A stretch of DNA of 64,000 nucleotides. Source: Phoma sp. XZ068 (lineage: Eukaryota > Ascomycota > Dothideomycetes > Pleosporales > Didymellaceae). Below, piece after piece: positions 30,517 through 43,623 of this stretch. The DNA lies in contig RBKR01000019.1 of assembly GCA_004835665.1 (NCBI GenBank), positions 930,001-994,000 of the forward strand. Direction: 5' to 3'. Below the pieces are notes generated by a model. That model saw only the letters and a program-made list of their open reading frames with translations, searched no databases and was not told the DNA's origin. The translations under genes and the position numbers were made by a program. Position 1 is the stretch's first letter. The number at the start of each line of letters is the position of its first letter.

Positions 30517-33500
30517 ATGGCTACCCCGGCGGAGCTTGATGACTGTGCATCAGTCCGTGCGGCCACATTTGACTCTCAGCCCATCGTCTTGCGCTCATAT
30601 CAGGCTGAGATGGTGGAAGAGAGTCTCAACTCGAACATCATTGTTGTTATGGATACAGGCAGCGGCAAAACACACATGTTCGTCGGGACACCAAATCCAA
30701 TTTCAAAAACTAACAGCTGCGAGTGCAATCGACCGCACTAGGGCTGAGCTTGAGATATGCCCTCCTTCCAAGGTACGAAGTTCTCTCAGAAAGCTATGCT
30801 TGATTCTTGGACTTATGTTGCAAAGCGCGTATGGTTTCTCGCACCTACTGTCACGCTGTGTACACAACAAGGCGAAGTTTTCCGCCACTACCTCCCGAAC
30901 TACAATGTACTGGTCCTCAGCGGCGAAGATGGCGTTGACCATTGGACAGAACAGAGCGTATGGGACGCTGTACTGCACAATGTTCGTATTGTTTTGTCTA
31001 CGCATCAAGTGTTGTATGACGCTCTCGCTCACGCATTCGTCAAAATGGACGATCTGGCTCTGTTGATTTTCGATGAAGGTCAGTAAACATGGTTTACAAG
31101 TATGTTCACGAGGCCTGACGAATAGGTAGCCCACCATTGTACCCTCAACCATCCAGCCAATCGCATCATGTCGAATTTTTATATCCCTAGGGTCGAGAGA
31201 GGAGATCGGAGTCTTCCCATGATCCTCGGTTTGAGCGCGAGTCCCGTCATGAGAGCAAATGCTACTACAGCAGCCTTGGAGTAAGAATTTGCACCTAGGT
31301 ATATTGATGACGCTGACAAAGACCTAAGGCAAATTGAACGAAACATGCATGCTACTGCAAAAACACCGAAGAAGAGTCGTTCGGAGCTGGCACAATATGT
31401 TCACCAGCCTGAATTGGTCAGAGTGGACTACCAAGTGGAAGACCAGCAAGCACATCAGTCTCTACTATTTACAGCTCTCGCACGCAGCTACACAGATTAC
31501 AGTCTTATGCAGGATCCCTATACTAAAGACCTTCTACAAAAGCAGCAAGACGGAGTCGACGTTTCCAGGCAACTGCAGAAGCTATTTGTGAGCCAGAAAA
31601 CCTACTGCACCGAGCAACTTAAGACCTTGACTACCAAATCGCAAGCCTTGATGCAAGAGCTTGGGCCGTCTGCAGTTGAGTGGTATCTACACCAATGCAT
31701 GGCCAGGTTCGAACAGAGTGTTTGCGATGCCGACCAATCTTTTGACTGGTCGAACGACGAGAAGCAGCATCTACTGAACGTCATGAGACAACTTCCTTTC
31801 CAAGGACTTGCGCCTTGTCCCTCGCTCGAGATTGATCACATATCTCGTAAAGTCGAAAGCTTGATAGATGTTCTAGTTAGCGAGGTTCAGAACAACCTCA
31901 GCTTCACGGGCCTGGTCTTCGTTGAGCAACGCGTTTGGGTTGCGGTTTTAGCCGAAGTCCTTTCTGTACACCCTCGCACCAAAGACTTGTTCCGGGTGGG
32001 CACATTCCTTGGGACGTCACAATCAAGTAGGCGCAAGGCAATGCTTGCTGCCATGGCCGAACCAAGGAACCAGAAAAGCACATTGGAGGATTTCCGAGCA
32101 GGGACGACCAATTTAATACTCGCTACGAGTGTTCTTGAGGAGGGGATCGATGTGTCTAGCTGTCACTTAGTCATCTGCTTTGAACGCCCGAAGAACCTAA
32201 AAAGCTTTGTGCAGCGACGCGGCAGAGCAAGGATGCAGAAGTCCAAGTACTTTGTTTTCATGCCTGAAGTGGGCGGTGGGCGTCCCCCAGAGTCCTGGGA
32301 AGCACTGGAACAGGATATGAAAATAGCCTATCTCGATGACATGCGGCAGAGCCAGTTGGCAGATGAGAAGGAAGCAGAAGTGGAGGAGGGATCGCGTTCT
32401 TTTGAGGTGGAAGCCATCAGCGAACGTTTGACATTGGATGATGCGTTATCACATCTCAACCACTTTTGTGCACTCTTGGGGTCAGGGCCTTACGTTGATC
32501 CGCGTCCGCAGTTCAGGTTCATTTGGTCTGAGGCCGACAACAGTGTCACAGCGGAAGTGACACTCCCCATCTCAGTTGATCGGACAGTACGCACAGCGAG
32601 AAGCTTGGACTCGTGGCGAACAGAGAAGATGGCCCGGAAAGATGCCGCCTTTGAAGCGTATAAAGCTCTGCATCTCGCCGGCCTGGTCAACGACAACTTG
32701 TTGCCAGTACGGCAGGAAGCTGACGATCTGGCAGCAAAGTTTCAAGTCCCTGATCATACACCCTCTATGGTTCTTAGCTCACCCACTCTTGACCCCTGGC
32801 TATCAATCGCTCAACAGCAACAACTGAGGCCCCGGACTTACTTTCGAACACTAGTCGAATTCCACACAGTTGATGAACAGCCTTTGTATATTCGACTGTT
32901 CACACCTTCTCCCATCCCGGTTGCTGGCAAAATCAAACTGTTCTGGAACGAAAGCAAGACCTATGCAACTACGATATTGAAACAATCAGAGGTCACGCTG
33001 ACAACAACAGATCTCATAACACTACGGTCCATCACGCGAAAGATCCTGCAATCCATATATTCTGGAAGGATGCAAGAAGAGAGGCATGACTTCCTGTGGC
33101 TATTGGCGCCCTGCGATATGAGAGGGAAGAGCCCAAATTCCATGAAGCTTGCAAGGTGGGATAGCGCCATGAACGGCTGCCAACCAGCCTTGTCAATACT
33201 GGCCCAGGGCATGGACCAGAAATCACAGTGGGGCCTCATCTCGCAAGATGGGGATAGTCGAAAATATGTCCTGCAGGCGATTGCCGATCTCCAGACCGAT
33301 GCCCCAAACACGCAACCATCAGAAGCACAACTTCAAACCTTTCGAGTGCCCAAACGGCGGGATTTCCTCTATCGCGTCATGAACGCAAACAATTTGAATG
33401 ACGCACACACACGAATGGAGACCCTAAAGGCATCGGAATGTATGGTGGACGACCTGCCAGCATCGTACTCGGTGATCGCGCTTCTGCTGCCATCGGTGTT

Positions 33501-35010
33501 GTATAGGATCGAGATCGCAATGATCGCGGACACCTTACGGACGACACTGCTCAGTCCTGTCGATATCGAGGCCGATCATCTGCCACTTGTTGTACGAGCA
33601 CTGACCGCATCCTCCACCAATGAGGATGACAACTACCAACGCCTCGAATTTTTGGGTGACTGTATACTGAAACTTATCTCGTCTCTCCATGTTATGGCAG
33701 AGAACCCCACCTGGCCTGAGAGCTTTCTCTCCGGGAAGAAAGGAAAGATCGTAAGCAATGGCTTCCTCGCTCGCGCTACCTTAGAAGCCGGCCTCGACAA
33801 GTTTATTATCACCAAACGGTTTACAGGAGCAAGATGGTCTCCCAAGTATGCAGCAGATATACTCAGATCTACCACCCCGCCAGAGAAACAGGAGCGGTCG
33901 TCGAAATTGCTTGCTGATGTAGTCGAATCGCTAATTGGTGTAGGGTATGTTGTCGGCGGACTCTCAAAAGCCTTCGCTTGCGTGCAGACGCTTCTCCCAC
34001 TCGAGAAGTGGACACCAATACCTGAAGCGAATATCAGCTTGAATCAAGCAGCTCCTTCAAACATTAGGATAACTAATCTTGACATCTTGGAGCCCTTGAT
34101 TGGATATACCTTCACGAAAAAGACGCTGCTCCTGGAGGCACTCACGCATGCTTCTTACGACGGGCCCAATGCTCATTGTAGCTATGACCGACTAGAGTTC
34201 CTCGGGGACGCCGTACTCGACTACATCATCTCGACACAGCTGTATGCGCATGATCCGCCGCTGCCACATCAGAAGATGCATGCCATGCGGACGGCGATGG
34301 TAAATGCAGCGTTTCTTACCTTCAGTATGTTTGAGTCAACAATCTCGGAGGAGACTACCAACAAGTCAACTCTACAGCCGGAGATCCACCAGAGAGCACT
34401 GTGGCAGTTTTTACGATCGAGAAGTCCCCAGTTGATCGCTACTAGGGATTTAGCTTTGCAACAGCACACGAAGGCGAGGCAGCAACTCATTGCCGCGCTG
34501 GAGCATGACAAAGAGTTTCCATGGCATCTACTGGCCCTTGTAAACGCACCGAAGTTCTTATCAGACATTGTCGAAAGCGTCATAGGCGCCATCTACATTG
34601 ATAGTCACGGTGACTTCTCTGCCTGCGAAGTCTTTGTACGCCGCCTTGGCATACTCGACGCGCTTGACCGAATTCTACGCGATAGTGTAGATTGCTTGCA
34701 CCCTAAGGAGAGACTCGGGCACTTGGCTATAGAGCGCAGTGTCCAGTATGTTCGTATGCGAGACGACATCTCGAGCGGCGTTGGCGCATCGCCTGGCAGG
34801 AGCAAGGTACACAGATGTCAAGTTCAGGTTGGCGGGGAGGACGTGGGAGGAGTGGTGGAAGGGTTGACGAGGCTCAACGCTGAAACTGTCGCTGCCTGGA
34901 GAGCAAATAAGGTCCTCAGAGCCAAAAGATTCATCGCCGTGGATTGTAGCGGGGATGAAGATGTTTTCTTTGACGCCGATGAGGGAGGCGCTGCAGCACT
35001 CGGAAACTGA
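30517..35010 (+). CDS. DCL2: Dicer-like protein 2, RNA-silencing endoribonuclease
   Basis: Five exons, 30517-30677, 30724-30772, 30826-31078, 31130-31280 and 31329-35010, encode 1431 residues. Introns are 46, 53, 51 and 48 bases. It processes double-stranded RNA to small RNAs. The DExH helicase has Walker A MDTGSGKTH (about 46-54) and DEAHHC (153-158). The C-terminal half has NLILATSVLEEGID (about 466) and QRRGRAR (about 500). The Dicer dimerisation (DUF283) region follows near 580. RNase III domain a starts at RLEFLGDCILK (about 975), with LADVVESLIG at its end. Domain b starts at RLEFLGDAVLDY (about 1160), with SDIVESVIGAIY at its end. Both keep the acidic catalytic residues. No PAZ module is recognisable, as in fungal Dcl2. 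The C-terminal 90 residues look like a weak dsRNA-binding part. Splicing restores the DEAH box. Confidence 0.92.
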
Positions 35011-35960
35011 TAACAGTCAGCTGGTGAGGGCACGCGACAAATCTCTCACTTGGATTACATTTTGTGGCCTAAGGTCTAGCAGACAGTGTTGCAACTGTGC
35101 ACGCGTTCCTAGGTTAGATGTTCGGAGCCCGTTGAGGAGGCAGTGTCCCGGAGGTCGCCGGGGAATGTCTTTCTGCTCAGTATACCTCAACGTTGCCATG
35201 TGGTTCAGCACTTCACGTCTTCTGCCAGGCAGCGACAGGTTTAAGGGTAGGGTAACAAAGCCGAGATGGAGATTGTGGGTGCCGTTAACGCCGCCTAGCA
35301 TGACACGTGGGAGCTCTTGGCTTGCGATCTGAAGGTCACTTCTTACACCATGCCCCAGTAAGAGTATGCTTCGATTTATCCATTGCAGCCTGAGATTTAA
35401 TCCGGATTAGTCAAGGGTAGGTGTTTGAATGTAGGCACCTTTTGAAGCATCAAATCACCGTGACGCTAAGCGACAGAATCCCTGCAGCAGCTTGAGAAGC
35501 GGCCCCAAGAATCGCCGCTCTGCTGCTCACCTTCTAGCCTTCATAATCAAACAAATCATGTCTCGGTGCCAGAAGAAGGATCCTCGGTGCAGTGCCGCTG
35601 CGTTGACCTTGTGGGGTTTCGCGTGGCGTTGGTCTCCGTGCCCGTCATGAGGCGTGTGGCGCACATCAACCATTGCACTTTGCACAAGACTGACCATGCC
35701 GTACGCTGACTCCGGACCGTCCCCTCTCATATGGGGGCCATCTGCCTCAGTATGTTGTTGCGTTATTGCGGCACTGAGACACTCAACTGTCACCCAAGGC
35801 AGCATGAAATATCTTGCCAATATAAGACTGGCAGACATCGTCGCTGCAGAACAAATCATCACAACCCCGCACAAATCTCTTTGATACTTTTTCTACTAGA
35901 CAATACTATCATCTTTGGAATATCGGCAGCATTCGTCCGACATCAACATCTCCCACCACC
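35011..35960. other. Intergenic upstream of a small gene
   Basis: 950 bases after the Dicer-like gene. Frames of up to 125 codons overlap one another on both strands and none is protein-like. Contains the promoter of the small gene at 35961. Confidence 0.4.
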
Positions 35961-36206
35961 ATGTCTTCATCCCAGCAAAACTCCCAACAGCCATCTGCTG
36001 GGAGGGCAACAGGAGCGTCTGGCGGGGCATATGGCAAGTTTCCCTGCAGAAATGCATGGAGGGAAGGTCATCCTAGAGAGTATCATTTGGTGGATACTGC
36101 CGATGCTTTGTGTGCTTCATGCCAGGTATGATTCAGCTGTTCCCAGAACCATGGGCCAACATGCCACTAACCACCGCACCAGTGCGAGCCTCGCTCTCGG
36201 CGCTGA
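35961..36206 (+). CDS. Small cysteine-containing protein of 62 residues
   Basis: Exons 35961-36125 and 36183-36206. The 57-base intron (36126-36182) starts GTATGA and has a strong branch site (CACTAACC) 11 bases before CCAG. The encoded protein begins MSSSQQNSQQPSAGRATGAS. Its second half has four cysteines (KFPCRNAWREGHPREYHLVD, then ADALCASCQC) and ends EPRSRR. The pattern C-x(22)-C-x(2)-C-x-C resembles a small zinc-binding or redox fold. There is no signal peptide. Evidence is the clean splice signals, good start context (CCACCATGTC) and the change from low-complexity to ordered sequence. Nothing equivalent was recalled with certainty, so function is unknown and the call needs homologues or transcripts to be firm. 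Confidence 0.55.
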
Positions 36207-39200
36207 AATGATACCGACTTCCGGCGACTCCGTAGGACAGCCATCTAAATGGTGAATTCGCATCTTGTCGAGCTCAGAATTCGAGTATTGAGATGACCGT
36301 TGGAAGGATGCGAAGGATGCAGAAGATGGAGTACGCCGCCGGAATGCATTGGGAGGATTTCCTGACTTTCTAAGCGAGCCGAAGGTGTTCAATTGTTTGG
36401 GACTGGCGGCAATTTGTATGGTCTTTGGAGTGTGCGTGCGCTCTACACCTTTGGAGTAGCACTGCACGTGTACCGGGCAGCCCTAACCACCTGTCTGGCC
36501 TGTTAGATTTCTTTTCATATCCTAGATTTCCTTCATAGCTCGACGGTCTTTGTGTAGAACATGTTCATACATGGAATGACTCGACACTACACTTCCACCA
36601 ACCATTTACAAAATTCATGCACTCTATGATAAACTCGTCACGATGCGATACTGATGGCAGACTAGGACACATTGAATTCGTCCCACGGAGGTGCAGCAGA
36701 TCCTGAGCAGATTCTGAATCCCGCAACATCAAAAGCAGCGCTGGAGCTAGGCAAGTGGTGCGAAACCATCCGGGTTCAACGGGAAGAACGCACTGACTGG
36801 CCCTGCGTCCTGTGACAACACCATCGCAGAAGCTGCCAACTGGTGAGTAGCAACAGGCATCAACACGTGCCCATGGCCCCATTACCTGTGCTGCGGCGCT
36901 GCTTTCCTTCTTCCCAACCAGGAAAGCGAGCTCTGACTCGAGACGACCACAACATTCGCCAGGCTAAACTCTTACTTTCTCAAAACTTCCATACATAGGG
37001 CTCGCAATCGCAGCCTTAGCTTATCTCGACAAGCGTATTTGCCGCGATGGACGGCTTTGCTCAGCATCCGCCCCGCATGCGTCATTCATCACCTGTTCGC
37101 TACGCTGCAAGCTGGGCGCCACTGTCACCCATCTGATCACACTCCACGTCCCGTGTGCGGACGAGCAACAACAGGAGCAACTCAAGGCCCCAATTCTTGT
37201 ACCTTTCACCATTGGAAACTTAATGCTCATGATGACCAACATGGTTGGCACCGACGATGCAAATCAGCGCATGGTCGCGTGGGATTGCCCAGTGGAGCGT
37301 GGAGACAATCTGCCGTCAACATTGTCACAGGAGATCGATTCTACAAGCATTAGGAATGCGTCTATCGCGTTACAGGAATCCTTGCTCCAACGGCCCGGCA
37401 TACCCATGCCTGTCGATGGACTTCGTACCGATTAAACCGCGTTGGCACCGGCGTATTCTGCCATTGCCATCCACAGGCCGTTCAGTCCCCGACACCATCT
37501 CAGGCACAGCAATGGTGTCCGCTCGAACCTACTGGGCAGGACGAGGCATCATCGGTCCGACAAGCAGCATACATCACCAGTGACGAACTTTCGCCTCCTT
37601 TCCGATATGAGCCCAAAGCGGATCACATGGCCAGAACCGTACGCCTTTCAGTGTCCACGAAGCGTCATACGCAGCGCAATGTGACACCCCGTTGGCGTCT
37701 GAAATGTCCTCCCGCTGCAAAGAGGGAGGCTCAGCTCCAAGGAAATGCGTGTCGTACTACTGATACGCTCAACATTAATGGCAGTATTCCCAGCTCTCCG
37801 CAAAATGGACCCCCTTGACTCGCAACGATGAGGCGCAGAAGCTCACGACTCGTGGACATCGCCCTACACATGGACGCACCACCGACAGGCCCTCCAAAGA
37901 CCCACATGTTGCGCAACATAGTAATCGCAAACGAACACGATACTAGAACGTCAATAACGGCGGTTAGACCAGACATAGCCATCCGCGGCACCAAGACTTT
38001 GCGAAGACTTTGCGAACCGACCTTCACAAAACTGGCGAACACGTCATGACAATATACAACGGTTGCATCGTCACCCGCATACTGAGCTGTCGACCCACAG
38101 CTAATTCAGTATCCATTTAGAGGGCGGCAGATGCTGGGCAGTTGTCGATCTCTGTCTCGCAGAAGTGAGCTCTACAGCTGCACATCCAGCTGCCCAACCA
38201 AACCGGTGAAGGCCCCCCCAATCAGAGACGTTCGCAGTTCAGCGTTCTGAAACCTTGCCTTCTGAAGATAAGACCGAAGCAGGTGACTGGAATGCCATGC
38301 ATGCACGCCTCATGGGAACAGCACTGCAGTATGCAGCGAGGCATGCACACTGCACATCCACGACACAGACGCGTTCTCAACGGCATCGTACATGATCCTT
38401 CTTAGGTTGGCTTTACAGACATAGCCCCCAGTCTTCAGCTCGCGATGCCCGGACATACGCGATGGCAATGAGCGGATTCAGGGCTACAACCAAGCGGTCG
38501 GGACACCTTCTCACAGCCCCTTCACTGTATGAAAAGAAATTTGCGTCTGAATGCCAATGACTAAGTAGCTCGAGGAACAATCTGATCTGCCTCAGCACTC
38601 ACTCCTGGGCTCATTGACGGAAAATACGCCTCACAAGGCAGGTCTTGAAATGACTGCGACTTCAACTATTCCGGATTCCGAACGTTTTGAGCAGAGGTCG
38701 TGATCCTGCGCTCAGCTCACAGACATCTGTTCACACCTAGGCGCGCGGCACGGCAGCCAGGTACGCGTTGATCACTCTTGAAGCCCGCGAAACACGTCCC
38801 TTGATCCATGACATTGTCTCAAGCAATCGTCCGTTCTGATTCGGTCCGACGACGTCTGCGCAGCTGTGCCGCTTTAAGCGCCTGACTCTAGCGCGTAAGG
38901 CTGGCTTGGTTACCAGGCTGTCGGGTCCGTGGCAAAAAGGAGTGGACGAGACAACACGACACATCTTGGTACGAGCGACGCTAGTGCGTCTACACCGGGG
39001 GATCTCCGTGTGTACGCATGGCTGTCAGGCAGCGCGCACGCATGACGCAGTCGATGGAGTGCATGAGGTGTCTTTTCTTCGTCCGAACCTGGAAGCTCGG
39101 ACCATTAGGCTATTGGGTCCGGGGATCCTTGCACGCGGCTGGCTGCTTATGTCGCAGACGGTGGGATGAGACGAACTGATTCTTAAAGGACATCACGGCT

Positions 39201-39663
39201 GTGGCCCCCCTATGAGCAGGCAGCTTCACAGCCTTCAGAGAGGGCAAGCGGCGCAGTTCGAGCTCGGTGCTGTTTCACGGTCCTACTTGATCGTGCACAC
39301 GGGATGCCGGGTTGTCGGACGCCGAGAGTGGGCAATGCCCAACCTTCAAATGCTGCGAGTGAATTTCCGCTTGATATGTTCCGAATATCGAGGTGAGTCT
39401 GGCAGCATAGACCTGCTTGCAATGAAAAGTAGCCGATCAGCCTTAATCTGATGTCCAAACTTCACCAGCATAACTGGGTTACGAGGACAATCTGAATATT
39501 TGTATTTTGAGGAGTAGTACTGTCTCCAAACCGAACATTGCCTTTTCAATTATATATGCTATCATTATCATAATACAGTCAAACACTCATAGATCAAACA
39601 GTATCCGCAAACAATATCTGTACCCCAACGCCGTCGCTTGGATATCGTATGCGGTTGAGTCTT
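36207..39663. other. 3.4 kb without a defensible gene
   Basis: The largest gap in the window. Overlapping frames of 60-115 codons occur on both strands. Two patches look protein-like without forming a gene model. Around 36750-36922 one frame reads GFNGKNALTGPASCDNTIAE, followed by a GTGAGT...CAACCAG intron-like segment. At 37184-37435 another frame includes FTIGNLMLMMTNMVGTDDAN and ends DGLRTD. No complete start-to-stop structure with consistent splice sites could be built. No tandem repeat, inverted repeat or tRNA was recognised. Confidence 0.4.
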
Positions 39664-42600
39664 TTAATTTCCAGTTTCTGCGCAGATTGTTAGCCATCGC
39701 GTCCAATACCATGAAGTGGAAGTACTCACCAGTCTCGACACCGGGCTGTCGGCCCTCCAGCCCACCGGTCACCTTCTTCGTGAGCTTCTTAATGCCAATC
39801 TTGGTCTCATCCTTTGCAAACACCAAATTACGTGCAGGCTTCCACTGCATCAGTCCGCGGTGTTTGCGCTCCTCAGTCCGCTTATTCTGCTTGTTTATGC
39901 TCTTCGCGGACTGGCTGCTCCCATTTGTGTCTGTGGTCTCCCACGTGCGCGCAGTGCTCTGGCTAGGACGAGACTGACCGCCGTCAGGAGACAGGTCAGT
40001 GGCCTGATGTTTGATGCTGCCGTTGGGGTGCTTTCCCTGATCGCCGCCGCCAGGGCCACCGGACATGGATGCCGCGCTGTCTACGTTCGTTGCATCTTCG
40101 ACGCCCAGGTCTGAGCTGGATGTCGTTGTGTCGTCAGAGATGTCGTCGTGGTCTTCATCTGAGGACGGGTGGAAAGGGTCATGTAGGGGCTCATCGACAC
40201 CTGGTTCCCTGCGCTTGCGGCCCTTGGTATCCATGTATGCTTTGGGATCTTCACCAAATGCGCCAGACCAGTCCTTTCCGTCCTTTGCGAGCCATTTCTT
40301 CTTCTCCTCTTCGTCTGCGTTCTTGAGAATGTCGCGGCCGGCAGTGAGAGATTCTTCGTGCAGCTGCTGGACACGCTCGGGAAGTTCCTTGTCGACTTTG
40401 CGGTTGCGGACACCTTCGGTGAGACAGGCTTCCCACGTTTCGTAGGTCTCGCGGGAGTCGTTATCGACGACGAAGGCTTCGTGAGACTCGTCTGTACCAG
40501 CCTTGAAACGAGCGCGGAATTGCAGGCGGCCAATTTCCTTGAGGTCCTCGAGACCAGGTTCCTTCTCGCAATTGTCTTCAGTGATGTAGTTTTGAGTAAG
40601 ACGCTGGGGGTGCTGCGTTGTCCAGATAGGGATGTTGATGTCGGCATCCTCGTTGTCAATGAAATGCTGAAGCCAGATGACAGCGTAAGCGTCTGCCTTG
40701 CGTTTGCCAGAAATGTGGAACTCGAAGACAATTGGCGACCTGTATCGGTGCTTGACGGGCAGGCGGACATTGTCACGCCCATTACTCTCTTCCAAATCAA
40801 AGAAGTAGCCGTCACCTTCGGGCAGCTTATGCGCATGGGCGCGGCTGATCTTGCCAGTGCTACCACCGGTTCGCAGCTTGATCTTAGGAGAGTGGGTGTA
40901 ACCAGTCATCAAGATGTTTTTCGACCGGAACTCGAATGTACCAACATCCCAGCCGAGCATCTGAGGAGGCAAGCGTGTCTCAATACTGCGGAAAAGAAGC
41001 GAGATGCGGATACGACCGAATCCAATACCACCATCAAGAGGATACCATCGAGTGGCCTGTGATGAAGTCTCCAGGATGTCCGAAAGCTTGAGAGGGACAA
41101 CACCTAGGATGGGGTCGTGCTCACGGTTGCGAGAGTCCCGGACAGTAACCGTGATGATAGCAGAGCGCCAGTCGCGAATGAAGCGCTCAGTTCCAGCGTT
41201 AAAGATAGGCTGAGACGAGACAGCCTTTGCACGTGTGCGGTAGACTAGTTGATCGTTGTAAAGAATAGTGCAGTATGATGTAGGAAGGTTGCCACCGGTT
41301 TCCTCAGTCGACTCACCGTATGGCTTCGCGGGCTCGTACTCGCGGCCATTCCTAGTGCCTGAAGTGCCCTTGACATTCTCAAGTTCGAGATTGACAATTT
41401 GGTGGACGATAACACTGCAAACGCCGCTGGGCCAGAGTGGGTCCGGAGGAGTGTGCATGACTGCGTCGTCTTCGTCGGAGTTGATGACACCTTTTTCATC
41501 TTGTAGTTTGGGGTCGTCCCTGAGCTGATCCGGTAGGTTCCTGTTCTTGCCGTCTGTCCTGAGTTCAGGCCTAAACTTGGGCTTGCCGAAGTAACCGACC
41601 TCCCAGTGCAGCTCACCAGGCATCTCGCTGTCGGCATCCATACCAGCCAGCTTCGAAACTTGAGGATACATCTTGCCAGGGTGTTGAATCATCTTTTGCA
41701 TGGAGAGCTCGACCTTGCCAACAATGTCGTCAGCGGTGTGCCTGTCGGAATCCCAAAGCTCTACACTAAGGTTTTCGTTTGCCTTGATCAGCTCGGGACT
41801 GACGAGCAGAGCAGCAGTCTCCTCCCAGATAGGGTTGAGGTCGTCCGTAATGACACGGGTACAGTACATAGGCTTGCCGTACTTGGAAAATGCGAGTGTA
41901 ATGTATGGGTCGCTGCCGCCGTGCTTCGAGCCACGTCGGTCCTGCTTGCTCAAGCCTTTAGCGCGGTGGATGCGAATCCACAGTACACCAAGAGCTTCAG
42001 TATCCTTTTGGATTGAATCACCTTGGAGGATAGCCCTCATGTCAAGCGACATCGACTTGGGAGCGACGTACATGCTCGCCGCAGCCTTGATTGCGTAATT
42101 GACAAAGTTGCTGATCAGTGGAAGGTTGAGCAGGTTAGGCGCCTTCTCCGACATGGGCACGCAGCCAGCCGTGACCTGAGGGACGCCCATCAAGGTGAAG
42201 GTCAAATTCTTGAGGAATGGTGCCTCTGGTGTCATGTTCATTCGCAAGCGGACAGTACCGACCAGCGACTGAAGCTCAACGAAGATTGGTAGTGGAACAC
42301 CGAAGAGGCCCTTAACTCCCAGGTAGAATACCAAGTTCATGTGCATGTTGCGGGCCTTGTCTGATGTACGCTTGCCACTTGGCTGGGCATGGTAGGCAAA
42401 GGAAACTTCTAGGTTGTAAAAGTCACCACCTTCTTCGTCTGCTGCCGCTTCTTGTGGGTCCTTTGTCTTCTTGTTCTCCTCATGGATGGCCTGCTTCATC
42501 TCTCCCATCTGGTTATCTGGGAGCGCACGCATGCTGAGAATGCGCAGAGGATTGCTTCCTTGGTTGATTTCGGCGACACGGACGTTCTCAATGATGCCAG

Positions 42601-43623
42601 GAACCGAAGCCTGCATAACATCCTCAAGGGTATCTGCAACGCCCTGGAACATGTCGGGGTTAATGAGGCCCCACATGATACCGAGGAAGGTGTTCATCCA
42701 TTCGACTGATTCAGGGAGCAAGTTGAGGGTGGCCTAGTCAAAGTCAGTGATAGGTTAGATCATGGTAATGTTGCACGCACCATCTGACCACGAGTCTGCT
42801 CGCTGGACCACTCAACCTCCCTTCCACTGCGAACGACCTCCTTCATCCAGAGCCACACTCCAGATGCAAGGCACATGGCTAGAGGTACCAAGCCTTTCAA
42901 TGCACCACCAAACATCTTTCCCACGACTACTGTGACTACGATAATGCCAATGCACAGGATGCCTGCTCGCTTCTCCAGCTCTGCGAACATGAGCTCATAG
43001 CTCACGGACGGTGTTGGGTGGAAAAGAACGTTGGTCTTTTCACCGTGGATTGGGACGTCTGAGGTAGTGCCCTCGGCGACCGGGTCTGGGGGAGCGGTCA
43101 CATCTTGTGCTTCCTTGTAGTCGGCGAGCGACTGCGAAGGGTCTGTTTTGATGGGCTGTGGTTTGTCAATCTTTGTTCCTTCGCGATGTGTCTACTGTTA
43201 ACATACCGTATGTTTATCCAAATTGGCATTGGGCACGATTAGATGTGGGTTCTCAACCTCATTGACCATCTCCTTGCCTACATCTGCAATGACGACTTCT
43301 CGCCCAGTCGTAGGATCCGTGACAGTCTTCTCTGTGCCCGCGACCGTCTTCTTCGAGGCTTGGTGGTCCTGCACGCCATCCTGAGCTGGAGTCTTTGGTG
43401 TCGTCGCGGGCGTCTTCTTATCTGCCCTTGGTGGTGTGGACGGGACAGTTCCAGCAGCTGTGGATGGTGCTCCAGTTTGTGTCTTCGAAGCCTTGGTGCG
43501 TTCTTCGATCTCTTTGTCTCTGTTCTTCTTGTCCTTATCAAGATTCTCAACAAACTGCTTCACTGTGGGAATGGGATTGTGCCCGGAGTAGTGGCCGCCA
43601 GGGCCTTTCTGCTGTTGCGCCAT
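39664..43623 (-). CDS. Tricalbin-type SMP/C2-domain lipid-transfer membrane protein (Mug190-like)
   Basis: Four exons, 43623-43207, 43155-42781, 42733-39730 and 39677-39664, encode 1269 residues; introns are 51, 47 and 52 bases. The last exon is only 14 bases, ending ETGN. The terminal intron has perfect signals (GTGAGT, GGCTAAC, GCGCAG). The disordered, Lys/Thr/Pro-rich N-terminus is followed by a membrane hairpin near residues 190-225 (GILCIGIIVVTVVVGKMFGG, LKGLVPLAMCLASGVWLWM). Then comes an SMP-like lipid-transfer domain from WMNTFLGIMWGLINP to about residue 490. C2 domains follow: LWIRIHRAKGLSKQDRRG ... GGSDPYITLAF, then SVIVHQIVNLELENV. Such proteins tether the ER to the plasma membrane and move lipids. 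The acidic, Ser-rich C-terminal region is disordered. Confidence 0.85.
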
